Below, in pieces: positions 32,809 to 41,731 of a stretch of DNA of 53,964 nucleotides. The notes under the pieces are model-generated. The model had not been told where the DNA came from. It did no database searches and saw only the letters and a program-made list of their open reading frames with translations. A program made the position numbers and the translations under genes. The stretch's first letter is position 1; the number at the start of each line of letters is the position of its first letter. Origin of the DNA: Clostridia bacterium (lineage in GTDB: Bacteria; Bacillota; Clostridia; Acetivibrionales; STF1-152); NCBI GenBank assembly GCA_028280575.1, contig JANQLN010000090.1:1-53964 (forward strand), read 5' to 3'.

Positions 32809-34047
32809 ATGATAAATATCGCAATACTGGGCTATGGAGTAGTAGGTTCGGGCGTAGCCGAGATAATTGAAAAAAACAAAAATAATATAGCCGCAAGGGC
32901 CGGCCAGAACATACAGGTAAAAAGAATACTTGATATTAAAAACTTTCCGGACGCTCCCCATAAGGAACTGATTACGGATAACCCCGACCATATTTTCAAG
33001 GATAAGACAATCAGCCTGGTTGTAGAAACAATAGGAGGAACAAGAGCAGCATACGAGTTTACAAAAAACGCTTTTATGTGTGGAAAACACGTGGTTTCTT
33101 CCAATAAGGAACTGGTTGCCGCCCATGGACCCGAGCTTTTAAAGCTGGCTAAAAAAAACAGGGTGAACTATATGTTCGAAGCCAGCGTTGGCGGTGGTAT
33201 ACCAATAATAAGGCCTTTAAGCCGGTGTTTGTCTGCCAACAGGATAAACAGTATAACAGGTATCCTCAACGGTACTACCAATTATATCCTTACCCGGATG
33301 AAAGTAAATGGGGAAAGCTTTGAAGATGCCTTAAAAGATGCCCGGCAAAAAGGATACGCAGAAGCAGACCCTACGGCCGATATTGAAGGGCATGATGCAT
33401 GTAGAAAAATAGCCATACTGTCATCCATAGCATATAACGAATTCGTTGATGCTTCCGTAATAAAAACCGAAGGAATAAGCAAAATTACAATGAATGATAT
33501 GGAGTTTGCGGAAGCCATCAACTCAACAATCAAGCTTTTAGCTCTAAGCAGGTATGAGAATGGAAAAATATACTGCAGGGTTGCTCCCGGGATTATCAAA
33601 AAAACGCATCCCCTGGCAGGTGTTGATGATGTATTCAATGCTGTTTTAGTGAACGGGGATGCCATTGGCGATGCTATGTTTTACGGGCAGGGCGCCGGAA
33701 AATTACCAACGGCCAGCGCTGTTATAGCAGATGTAATTGACATTGTACATGACAGGTACAGTGTTGTGGATAATGTCTGGGTCAGGCCGGAAAAGAGCAA
33801 TCTTGTTGATATTGCAAACGAAAGCATCCGCTTGTTTGCAAGGTTTTCTGCCCGTAACAGGGAAGCTGCGAAACAAAAAATAAATAAAGTTATGGGTAAA
33901 GTTGAATATATCGAACTTAAGGCAAATAATGAAATTGCATTTATTACAGACCTTGATCTGGAAGGAAAGCTTAGAGCTCTCCTGGCTTCCCTTAGGGGCA
34001 GCAGTGAAATAAATAAAGTAGAAAATATTATAGCAGCGTATATATAA
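32809..34047 (+). CDS. hom: Homoserine dehydrogenase
   Basis: 412 residues. NAD-binding VAILGYGVVGSG-like start (NIAILGYGVVGSGVAEII), substrate motif EASVGGGIPIIRPL, TGILNGTTNYILTRM and the catalytic region GYAEADPTADIEGHDACRK; a C-terminal ACT-like domain (about 345-412). It reduces aspartate semialdehyde to homoserine for threonine and methionine, thus feeding the methionine synthase encoded nearby. No thrB or thrC follows. GGAGG precedes the ATG. Confidence 0.97.
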   Translation: MINIAILGYGVVGSGVAEIIEKNKNNIAARAGQNIQVKRILDIKNFPDAPHKELITDNPDHIFKDKTISLVVETIGGTRAAYEFTKNAFMCGKHVVSSNKELVAAHGPELLKLAKKNRVNYMFEASVGGGIPIIRPLSRCLSANRINSITGILNGTTNYILTRMKVNGESFEDALKDARQKGYAEADPTADIEGHDACRKIAILSSIAYNEFVDASVIKTEGISKITMNDMEFAEAINSTIKLLALSRYENGKIYCRVAPGIIKKTHPLAGVDDVFNAVLVNGDAIGDAMFYGQGAGKLPTASAVIADVIDIVHDRYSVVDNVWVRPEKSNLVDIANESIRLFARFSARNREAAKQKINKVMGKVEYIELKANNEIAFITDLDLEGKLRALLASLRGSSEINKVENIIAAYI

Positions 34048-34084
34048 ATAGCAAATACATTGCCTATCTTAATGCAAGGAATCC

Positions 34085-34117
34085 GGCAAGGTGCAGCATC
34101 CTGTCTGCTCTCTTGCC
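34085..34117 (+). terminator. Weak terminator-like hairpin after hom
   Basis: GGCAAG...CTTGCC with an inner GCAG/CTGC, followed by TCTTT. The T-run is short, so this is tentative. Confidence 0.35.
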
Positions 34118-34199
34118 TCTTTAGCATACTTATAACAAATCAGGCAAATTCAGGACATAAAGACATCAGGGAGTATGTAACAAATTTCTTATTATATTT

Positions 34200-34225
34200 T
34201 GTAACATTTCCTATTCCCGATCGTT
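34200..34225 (+). promoter_or_regulatory. ECF-type promoter of the sigma factor operon
   Basis: TGTAAC (34200-34205), 16 bases, CGTT (34222-34225). It has the TGaAAC-N16-CGT form of ECF sigma promoters and lies just before the sigma gene, implying autoregulation. Confidence 0.65.
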
Positions 34226-34251
34226 TATATAAAGAAGGCAGGTGATGCTTG

Positions 34252-34752
34252 GTGATTGCCTTGGAAAAGCTTTACAGAGAACTTGTGAATCCGCTTAAAA
34301 AATATGCACTTAGCTTTACAGGCGAAATTCAATCAGCCGAGGATATTGTATCAGAAACATTCCTGAAAGCTGCCGAGCATTGCATAGTGAATGATAATGT
34401 TCCTGTCAGGGCTTGGTTTTACAAGGTTGCAAGGAATATAGCAATTGACCGGCTGAGAAAAAGAGGAAGGATTGATAATGGTGAAATTCCAGAGATTGCA
34501 GACGAGACGAGAGAATCAAATCCTGAGGATTATTTGAAGCATTGTGAGAATATCAGGCAGCTTGACAAATGCATGTCAAGATTACCTGATAAATATAAAT
34601 CTGTTTTGGTGCTCAGGGAGTTTAATGGTCTGGCTTATGGTGAAATAGCGGCTGTGCTTGGCATAAGTGTTGATAATGTGAAGGTTTTATTGTTCAGGGC
34701 CAGGCAGAAATTAAGGGAATCATACAGGAGGGATAATAATTATGAAGTGTGA
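34252..34752 (+). CDS. ECF-family RNA polymerase sigma factor
   Basis: 166 residues from GTG 34252 with AGGTGA upstream (TTG 34249 is possible). Region 2 is LKKYALSFTGEIQSAEDIVSETF plus RAWFYKVARNIAIDRLRKRGR; region 4 is LPDKYKSVLVLREFNGLAYG with the HTH GEIAAVLGISVDNVKVLLFRA. There is no region 3, as in ECF factors. It overlaps the anti-sigma gene by 11 bp. It probably responds to envelope stress, but the regulon is unknown. Confidence 0.94.
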   Translation: MIALEKLYRELVNPLKKYALSFTGEIQSAEDIVSETFLKAAEHCIVNDNVPVRAWFYKVARNIAIDRLRKRGRIDNGEIPEIADETRESNPEDYLKHCENIRQLDKCMSRLPDKYKSVLVLREFNGLAYGEIAAVLGISVDNVKVLLFRARQKLRESYRRDNNYEV

Positions 34753-35854
34753 TAATGTAAAAAGTTTGCTGCCGGAGTACCTGGCTGGAACGCTTGACAA
34801 AAATAAAGCAGCTGAGATAGCAGAGCATATTGAAAATTGTAAAAGCTGCAAAAAGGAGGCTGATGATATAACCAGTGAAATAACAGCTCCAATTTTAAAT
34901 GAGGATGGGGATATTAAAAGGATCCTTAAAAATACAAAAAGAAAGTTCAATATGAATATAATAAGAAAAATAACAGCGGTTACAATAGCATTGGCTCTCC
35001 TTGTATACATGATTCCATATGTTCTTGGCGGAGTGCAGTTTATAAAGATAGGTAAGGCATCCCGCGCACTTATGGATATAATCCAGTTTTCACAACCCGC
35101 TAAAGTTATCATGTGGGGAAACAGGAATACAGACAGGTCATCAATGTCAATACCGTTATTATCTGCAACAAGGCTTCAAATTGGTAAGGGATACGGTGAG
35201 GAGCAGAAAGATATTGTTGCCAATCTGTCAGTTCTTACAGGTAAAGTAACTGTACCTCTTGATTTTGGAGCACAGTTCATACATCCTCAAACAGGCATGG
35301 AAGGTTATTTGGGCAGAAACAATAATCCTGAAGTTCAAAAATCAATTTTAGAGAAAAATGCAGATACAACCGTGGCTCTGGTTGATTATTCATTGAATGG
35401 AATCATTAATTTAAGTGATGTTTCCGTATTATTGGAAAAGTACGATATAAAGATTTGCTGGATGGCAGTTGAAGCAGGAGTAGAGGATTTCAAGCCCAAA
35501 AATATGCTTGGGGCAAATCAGGTATTGCAGTGGGGAATACCAGGCAAGCTTTCCAGACCCGGGGATATGGATTATGCTTCAATTGAAGATGATATTGACA
35601 AATATGAAAGCTTGATAATCGAAGAAATGAGCTGGCTTGATGAAAACAAGGATATACTGGCTCCTTATCCCGACTTGTTGAAAAATAACGGTATAAATAA
35701 TTCCGTGGAAGATAAGGCAGCATATGTTATTGAAAACGGAATTAAAATTTACGGTGTGCGGATTACCGGACCGTCGGACGAGCTTTTGAGGCTGACAGAA
35801 AATCTTGACATCAGAACCATGACAGTAGTTGAAATGGATTTTTGGAATTGGTAA
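34742..35854 (+). CDS. Membrane anti-sigma factor with zinc-finger domain
   Basis: 370 residues. The N-terminal zf-HC2/ZAS domain has H29-IEN-C33-KS-C36, the zinc site that grips ECF sigma factors. One membrane segment (about 79-99, TAVTIALALLVYMIPYVLGG) is followed by a large external domain resembling the Sigma_reg_N/C pair (VALVDYSLNGIINLSDVSVL; KICWMAVEAGVEDFKP). It should hold the adjacent sigma factor at the membrane until a signal releases it. GGAGGG lies before the ATG, inside the sigma gene. Confidence 0.9.
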   Translation: MKCDNVKSLLPEYLAGTLDKNKAAEIAEHIENCKSCKKEADDITSEITAPILNEDGDIKRILKNTKRKFNMNIIRKITAVTIALALLVYMIPYVLGGVQFIKIGKASRALMDIIQFSQPAKVIMWGNRNTDRSSMSIPLLSATRLQIGKGYGEEQKDIVANLSVLTGKVTVPLDFGAQFIHPQTGMEGYLGRNNNPEVQKSILEKNADTTVALVDYSLNGIINLSDVSVLLEKYDIKICWMAVEAGVEDFKPKNMLGANQVLQWGIPGKLSRPGDMDYASIEDDIDKYESLIIEEMSWLDENKDILAPYPDLLKNNGINNSVEDKAAYVIENGIKIYGVRITGPSDELLRLTENLDIRTMTVVEMDFWNW

Positions 35855-35914
35855 AATATAAAACAACAAATTAAGCATTCGGACGGATAAGGAACTCAAA
35901 GAACAGGCAAGTCT

Positions 35915-36679
35915 TTAAATTCCACCCCTGTTGTAATACTGCATGCCCCAGGGGTATTGCCCGTACCCCGACCATTTATATTTGTGCTTTAGCAATTGGG
36001 GCAGAAGAAGCTCATTATATTTCTCCGGAAACCTGATTATCTTATATGCTTCAGCATATATGAACCCTGCACCGGCCATATGCCCCCTGAATCCTGCAGC
36101 CACTTTTTTTTCATTCCACAGGTGTTTACCCTGTGCGCTGGGCTGGTCAAACACCATAAGTGATTTTTTTATCCTGTCCATATCTTCACTGATGTCAACA
36201 AAAAAATCAGGATAAAAATATACCATTGTCTGCATCGGGCCAACTTCATAGGAGTGTATTTCACATGATGTACTCCTCAAGCATTTTATTGAGGCCCTGG
36301 AAACCTCATAATGCTCAATATGGTTATCATAGGGAAACATTATAAATGCAATGTCAGGGTTTATTTTTTCAACAGCAGACTTTACGGGAATTATATTGCT
36401 CCAATTTGCTTCAAAGAATGAATTGTCCTTTTTACCGATTATAATTTTTTCAGCTCCAAGGATTTCGGCAGCATAAATATCCTGCCTGTCAAAATCCTCC
36501 ACCAGTTTTGGATCCTCAAAAATTCTCCTTGCCTTTTCGCTATCATGCCTTCTCTTACATGAGATATTCACAAAAACCACCCTGAATCCAAGCCTGGAAA
36601 GCTGGCAGGCAAGGCCTCCCGCTGCAAACTCACAATCATCATTATGTGCACCTATGAATAAAGCTGTTTTATCCTGCAT
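35915..36679 (-). CDS. PIG-L/LmbE-family deacetylase
   Basis: 254 residues. The family zinc motif A-H-N-D-D-C-E lies near residue 11 (FIGAHNDDCEFAAGGLACQL), with IMFPYDNHIEHYEVSRASIK providing the second His cluster. These enzymes remove acetyl groups from N-acetyl sugars (GlcNAc conjugates) or related amides. It is last in the carbohydrate locus, 20 bp after the GH4 gene, so the imported sugar may be N-acetylated. Cytoplasmic, no signal peptide. Confidence 0.9.
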   Translation of the reverse strand: MQDKTALFIGAHNDDCEFAAGGLACQLSRLGFRVVFVNISCKRRHDSEKARRIFEDPKLVEDFDRQDIYAAEILGAEKIIIGKKDNSFFEANWSNIIPVKSAVEKINPDIAFIMFPYDNHIEHYEVSRASIKCLRSTSCEIHSYEVGPMQTMVYFYPDFFVDISEDMDRIKKSLMVFDQPSAQGKHLWNEKKVAAGFRGHMAGAGFIYAEAYKIIRFPEKYNELLLPQLLKHKYKWSGYGQYPWGMQYYNRGGI

Positions 36680-36699
36680 TTCATTACCCTCTCATTTAT

Positions 36700-38019
36700 T
36701 CAAGTTAGAAACTGCCTGTTATAATCCATAAGCTCCCTGCAAAGCTCATTGATATTCCTGAAATCATTAACCAGGGGATCGGTGTTAAGGGCAGCTTTCA
36801 GCTTATCCGGATTGTTTTCCATTGACGCCTCCATATACAGTTCTTCCCTGATACCTATCGGTCTTACTATGCTGTCCAGTATAGGCGGAAGATCTCCTGT
36901 CTGGTGAGGGTGTACTCCTGTTGAGTCAATGGTGCATTTTGTTTCAACAACCATATTCCCCGGCAGGTTTGGTATTTGGCCCTCATTGGGGTAATTAAGT
37001 ACGTCAACATATGTCCCTCCGCCATTAAGAGCCGCAATGAAATCATCAATTTGTTCCGATACCCTTCCGCCTTCAAGCGGCACGGTGCCATCCAGCATCA
37101 TCTTAAGCTTTTTCCTGTCCCTGGACTTTGTCCTAGGCCGTTCGACAATCCTGTCATAATAAACCTTATAATACTCTCTTGTCTCCTTGTCCTTTGTAAC
37201 CTGCCCAAAAAATTCACATATATGCTCATCGCTTATTGCAGGAAAATACCCTATAATATCCCATATCAAAAACCTTATCCTCTGGTTTTCCCTTCCTGCA
37301 AAAGGATCGTCATAACCGGCTATGGAATTACCCAGTTTTGCTCTTTCAATCCATCCTTTGTCCCTGAGCATCTTAAGTACATCCCTTCCAAAGTGCTTTA
37401 TGTCAAGATGCCATGAACAATGGTCAACGCCTGCAACATTAAATTCTACTCCATCCCACCCGTCTGCCCCAAAAAGCGGAAAAAGGCATTTAAGATGATT
37501 TCTCACACCATGGCAAAATCCTGCACACTTTATTGATGTGTATCTCTTGACAGCTCTTGTAACTGCAGTCAGTGGATTTGTAACGTTTAACATCCAGGCG
37601 TCAGGGCATTTCTTTTCCATTCTTTTAGCAATCCTGACAATCTCGGGAACATGCCTGATTGTCCTTGAACAACCGGCAATACCCACTTCAGTGCCTTTCA
37701 GGTTATAGAATCCATATCTCCTGGCAATCCTGTGGTCCTCCATTGCTGCGTCCAGACCCCCATGGGCTATGGAAACAACTACATAAGAAGCGCCGTCAAG
37801 AGAAATATCAAGGTCCATGGTCTTACTGATACCGATATCGCTTTGCGGGTAAAGCTTCTTTACCTTGTTAAAATAATCATATGTGTCATTAACATTCTCT
37901 TCATCTATATCCATCAGGCACAATTCAATGTTTTTATTGAAAAAGCTGTTGCTTAAAAATCCTCTCATTAATGAAGGCATCCATGAATAAGACCCTCCTC
38001 CTATCAAAGATATTTTCAT
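36700..38019 (-). CDS. Glycoside hydrolase family 4 protein
   Basis: 439 residues from ATG 38019 (GGAAGGTGA eight bases upstream). NAD-binding start KISLIGGGSYSWMPSLMRGF, VVVSIAHGGLDAAMEDH, NVTNPLTAVTRAV, and the metal ligands in GFCHGVR (Cys) and VAGVDHCSWH (His). GH4 enzymes hydrolyse alpha- or beta-glycosides by an NAD-dependent oxidation-elimination route and need Mn2+. Substrates range from disaccharide 6-phosphates to galacturonides; here no PTS is nearby, so an unphosphorylated glycoside such as a uronide or hexoside is more likely. A predicted activator-dependent promoter lies directly upstream. Confidence 0.93.
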   Translation of the reverse strand: MKISLIGGGSYSWMPSLMRGFLSNSFFNKNIELCLMDIDEENVNDTYDYFNKVKKLYPQSDIGISKTMDLDISLDGASYVVVSIAHGGLDAAMEDHRIARRYGFYNLKGTEVGIAGCSRTIRHVPEIVRIAKRMEKKCPDAWMLNVTNPLTAVTRAVKRYTSIKCAGFCHGVRNHLKCLFPLFGADGWDGVEFNVAGVDHCSWHLDIKHFGRDVLKMLRDKGWIERAKLGNSIAGYDDPFAGRENQRIRFLIWDIIGYFPAISDEHICEFFGQVTKDKETREYYKVYYDRIVERPRTKSRDRKKLKMMLDGTVPLEGGRVSEQIDDFIAALNGGGTYVDVLNYPNEGQIPNLPGNMVVETKCTIDSTGVHPHQTGDLPPILDSIVRPIGIREELYMEASMENNPDKLKAALNTDPLVNDFRNINELCRELMDYNRQFLT

Positions 38020-38069
38020 TATAACTTTCACCTTCCAATATCATAGGGATATTTTAAAACCATGATTCA

Positions 38070-38075
38070 ATTATA
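38070..38075 (-). promoter_or_regulatory. -10 box of the GH4 promoter (no -35 box)
   Basis: TATAAT on the minus strand. Seventeen bases further upstream there is no -35-like hexamer; instead the proximal half of a direct repeat (38097-38102) lies 21 bp away, the layout of an activator-dependent promoter. Confidence 0.6.
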
Positions 38076-38096
38076 CTAAAAACAGAAAATGAATAT

Positions 38097-38128
38097 ATGG
38101 ACTTTTATTATTAAAAAAATGGACTTTT
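38097..38128 (-). promoter_or_regulatory. Putative response-regulator operator upstream of the GH4 gene
   Basis: Two identical direct half-sites AAAAGTCCAT (minus strand; 38128-38119 and 38106-38097) spaced 22 bp, about two helical turns. The 33-bp block 38098-38130 matches 47979-48011, before the permease operon, at 30 of 33 bases. It overlaps the last codons of the kinase gene. Direct repeats suit the AraC-type HTH of the adjacent response regulator. Confidence 0.65.
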
Positions 38129-40807
38129 ATCATTGCTTTCCATGGTCTGAAAGATTAAAGGTATTCTAATTGTCACACTTGTGCCTTTTCCTAACTCACT
38201 TTCTATAGAAACTTTGAATTCATTGCCATAAAACAGCTTAATCCTGGATTGTACGTTGAGAATCCCTATTTTTTCACACAAACTGCTTTTATTCAGGTTT
38301 TCCCTCATCTTGCCGATATGTGAATCTTTAATCCCTTTTCCGTTGTCCATTACCTTTATGATTAATTTGTTATTGTCCGAATAGCACTTGATTATGACTT
38401 TACCTTTAATACTTCCATTGTCCAATCCATGATAGACAGCATTTTCCACAATGGGCTGAACGAGCATCTGCATTATTGACGATTTCAGGAGATTTTGAGG
38501 AATATCAAATTTGAAATCAATGTTGGAGCCGTACCTGATTTTAACAATATTAATATATGACCTTACGTAGTTAAGCTCATCTTCCAGACTGATCAAGGCC
38601 GACTTTCTTCCCATTCCGCACCTTAACAGTTCACCCAGGTCATTTAACATCTTTATGGATTCCTTTTTATGGTTATTACGAATCATATACACAATATTCT
38701 CCATTGTATTGAAAATGAAGTGTGGTGATATCTGGGCCTGAAGAGCAAACATTTCTGCCTTGTCTTTCTTCTCTTCCATATTCTTTCTCATTTTATTGGC
38801 AATCAAAACGTCGTCAAATAATTGTTCAATTTTATCAACCATACTATAAAAAGTTACCGCTATTTCATCGATCTCACTTATTGATAACCCATCTATCATC
38901 GGGTTATCGTATTCACCAAGTTCAAACTGGTCAAATGCCCTGTTAACCTTATTAACCTGCTGCATAATTTTTTTTGAAATGAATATTGTTATAAGGACCG
39001 TCAGGACCAATGCCGCACAAAGAATGTATATGCTGCTGATATAAATCCTGTTTGTTTCATTATAGATGACTTTGTAGTCATATACAACCAGCAACCGCCA
39101 GGGTGTCTTCAATATGGGGTAGCAGTATACTCCTTTTTTCCTGCCGTCAGTAATCTCACCGGCTTGCTCCAATTCATGGGTGAAATACCTGTCATTACTG
39201 AAAATATCCTTTCCTTCCCCGTCGATAATATGTACCCGGGTGCTATTGTTATATATACTCATATACTGCTTCAGCAAATTATTGTGGGTAATCCTGACAC
39301 GTGCAAATCCTATGGTGGAATTTATATTATAATCATACAGCAAATTGAACTTTTGTCCTACAAATACCACATCAGTATTGATTTGATCCCTGGCAACAGT
39401 AAAAACAGCTCCTCTTCCGGAATGCTTTAAAATTTCGTAATACTCACTGTCCAATTTTTTTTCAGCATTAAGGTAATTGCTGAAAACCAGCCTGTTTTCC
39501 ATATCATAAATATCTATCTGCAGGTCATCAAGACCCAGGTATATATTATTCTCCACCAGCTCCACAAGCTGCTCGTAGCTTTGCTCGTCCTTTTCAATCA
39601 TGTATTTTTGTGTAGGATTATCAAATACTATTCTTTTTAATATTTGCATTTTATTGTCAATATATTCGGACATCACCATGCTTACCTTTCCAAAAGACTG
39701 GGACAGCACCTGGCTCATTATGTTATTTATAATATTATTACTCGTTTTCAAGTAGTACATTATACTGAAGATAAGTACAGGTATTAAAGCTGTAGCAGTG
39801 AAATAAATAAATAAGCGCTTTTTAAGATTTAATGTGTGCCTTTTCTTTAAAGGAAAATCTTCTTTTAATCCTTTTCCAACCCTATAGGTTTCCATCTTTT
39901 GCGTAATTGATGTTACAGGGCTCATAACTATCCTTGAAAGAAAAAAAGAAAAAACAAAAGACAGCAATATACTTGAAAAGACAATGGCAATAAGCAATAA
40001 TACAATATTTTTAAAGTGCTCCTGAAAATAACTGTCGTCAGGAATATATTTAAGCTTCCAATTTGCGAACGACAGTTTTGTTTCATACATGGCTGATTGA
40101 TTTAGCGTTTTTTTTGATTCCTTTATTTCATCACCAACATAGACCTTATTGCCTTCATCGTCAGTAATTACTACATGCTTCATACTGTTATTCAAGCTCT
40201 CCATTACGTCTTTTTCCATAATCACGTATACATTATATTTATTCCCTTCCCCTTCGGAGGAACAGGCAAAATAGTACATATTTTCAATATTGCCTATGAA
40301 ATTCCCCCTGGTGTCAGAGCTTGTTTTTACAGTATGAGAACCTCTCGGGTACATAATTTCAATACCTTCATATTTCCTGTTTATCAATTCATTGTGCAAA
40401 TTTACGGAAAAGTAATATTTCTGGCTTCCGTATTGTATTTGCGGGGTTACTATATTTATGGTATTTATTCTGCGTGAAGCATCCTGTATATAATCCAGCA
40501 AACTGTCAATTTCTTCAACAAGCTTGTTTTTTATAAAAACAGAGCTTTTTCCCTGTTCTATTTTACTTATGTTGTTTTTTATTCTCTGGTTCTTTTTAAG
40601 GCTTTCCGTAATGGTAAAGGCCCTGCTAAATGTATTGTCAACATCTGCAACAATTTGCTCAAACCGGCTCTTGTGAATTTCATCTACTTTTTGATGCAAA
40701 AAATTTCTTACGGAAATACTTGATGTTCCTCCAAGTATTATGATACATGTAATTGAAATACAATTTGATATGAACAGCAAAATAATTCTGAACTTGTATT
40801 TTCTCAT
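38111..40807 (-). CDS. YesM-family sensor histidine kinase with two stacked sensor modules
   Basis: 898 residues from ATG 40807 (GGGG seven bases upstream), while YesM-type kinases are usually about 580-600. Membrane segments lie at about 8-27, 267-293, 331-352 and 587-611, enclosing two external sensor domains (28-266 and 353-586). Then come HAMP (612-665), the His_kinase motif with QISPHFIFN (phospho-His696) and an HATPase domain ending in the G-boxes VMDNGKGI and GKGTSVTIRIP. It phosphorylates the response regulator encoded 14 bp upstream. The duplicated sensor suggests two signals or binding-protein contacts are integrated. Confidence 0.92.
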   Translation of the reverse strand: MRKYKFRIILLFISNCISITCIIILGGTSSISVRNFLHQKVDEIHKSRFEQIVADVDNTFSRAFTITESLKKNQRIKNNISKIEQGKSSVFIKNKLVEEIDSLLDYIQDASRRINTINIVTPQIQYGSQKYYFSVNLHNELINRKYEGIEIMYPRGSHTVKTSSDTRGNFIGNIENMYYFACSSEGEGNKYNVYVIMEKDVMESLNNSMKHVVITDDEGNKVYVGDEIKESKKTLNQSAMYETKLSFANWKLKYIPDDSYFQEHFKNIVLLLIAIVFSSILLSFVFSFFLSRIVMSPVTSITQKMETYRVGKGLKEDFPLKKRHTLNLKKRLFIYFTATALIPVLIFSIMYYLKTSNNIINNIMSQVLSQSFGKVSMVMSEYIDNKMQILKRIVFDNPTQKYMIEKDEQSYEQLVELVENNIYLGLDDLQIDIYDMENRLVFSNYLNAEKKLDSEYYEILKHSGRGAVFTVARDQINTDVVFVGQKFNLLYDYNINSTIGFARVRITHNNLLKQYMSIYNNSTRVHIIDGEGKDIFSNDRYFTHELEQAGEITDGRKKGVYCYPILKTPWRLLVVYDYKVIYNETNRIYISSIYILCAALVLTVLITIFISKKIMQQVNKVNRAFDQFELGEYDNPMIDGLSISEIDEIAVTFYSMVDKIEQLFDDVLIANKMRKNMEEKKDKAEMFALQAQISPHFIFNTMENIVYMIRNNHKKESIKMLNDLGELLRCGMGRKSALISLEDELNYVRSYINIVKIRYGSNIDFKFDIPQNLLKSSIMQMLVQPIVENAVYHGLDNGSIKGKVIIKCYSDNNKLIIKVMDNGKGIKDSHIGKMRENLNKSSLCEKIGILNVQSRIKLFYGNEFKVSIESELGKGTSVTIRIPLIFQTMESNDKSPFF

Positions 40808-40820
40808 ATAAATACCCCGT

Positions 40821-41573
40821 TCAATCCATGTTTTGCATCCTATACTTAAGAGGAGAAGCGCCACACCGTTTCTTAAATATTTTGCAAAAATAGGTATAGT
40901 CTTCATATCCCAGTTTTATTGCTATATCTTTTATCCTGTATGTTGATTTCATCAGCATCAATTTCGCATTATTGATCCGGATATCGGTTACAAATTCAGT
41001 AAATGTCTTGCCTGTTTCATTTTTAAAAAGCAGGCTGAGATATGATGGATTGACATTCAAATCCAATGCCATTTCATGAAGCAGAATCCTTTTTCCTATG
41101 TTTATTGTAATATATTTGATAGCCTTATCGACAATATCTCCACAGGAGGTATTATTTGCAGCCATACCGTGGTTATCGTAAAGTATGCCGTTGTCATGGC
41201 TGCTTAATTCACATACTGCCTTTTGCACGGCCTCAATCATCTTCCTTGGATTGACGGGCTTTAATAAAAATCCTTTAACTCCCAGGTTTATTGCCTTTTG
41301 CGCATATTCAAAATCATTGTATGCGCTTATTATTATGCAGTATATGTTTTTATGCTTTTCTCTTATGATCCGTATCAGTTCAATTCCATCCATATTAGGC
41401 ATTCTTATATCAGTCAGCAATATATCAGGGTTGTACCTGTTGACATGGTTCAATGCTTCACAACCGTCTTTTGCCGTACTGATTTTTCCTATGCCGTGCT
41501 TCCTCCACGGAATAACGGATTGTATATTATCTCTTATAAAATACTCATCATCAACAATCAAAACACTGTACAT
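40821..41573 (-). CDS. YesN-type response regulator with AraC HTH
   Basis: 250 residues from ATG 41573 (MYSVLIVDDE). The receiver domain has D8-D9, phospho-acceptor D55 (LLTDIRMPNMDGIEL) and LKPVNPRK; the C-terminal 100 residues hold two AraC HTHs (LHEMALDLNVNPSYLSLLFK; IKDIAIKLGYEDYTYFCKIFKKR). It is paired with the kinase 14 bp downstream and sits inside the carbohydrate locus. The duplicated direct-repeat sites before the GH4 and permease genes are its probable targets. Confidence 0.95.
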   Translation of the reverse strand: MYSVLIVDDEYFIRDNIQSVIPWRKHGIGKISTAKDGCEALNHVNRYNPDILLTDIRMPNMDGIELIRIIREKHKNIYCIIISAYNDFEYAQKAINLGVKGFLLKPVNPRKMIEAVQKAVCELSSHDNGILYDNHGMAANNTSCGDIVDKAIKYITINIGKRILLHEMALDLNVNPSYLSLLFKNETGKTFTEFVTDIRINNAKLMLMKSTYRIKDIAIKLGYEDYTYFCKIFKKRCGASPLKYRMQNMD

Positions 41574-41731
41574 ATCATCAGATTCCTTTTTAATATTCTG
41601 AACATACATATGTTCCTAATAATCATAAGATCTAATAACAAACTTCTGATGCCTTGCATACAAGGCTTCCGGAATAATAAAACAGGTATACTTAGATTAT
41701 AAAGCTTTGAAATCAGGTTTGCAAGGGCATA

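Noticed and set aside
40808-40906. 33-residue upstream extension of the histidine kinase
   Set aside because: It overlaps the response regulator's 3' end and lacks a ribosome site; ATG 40807 is well placed behind GGGG and is followed at once by the first membrane segment.
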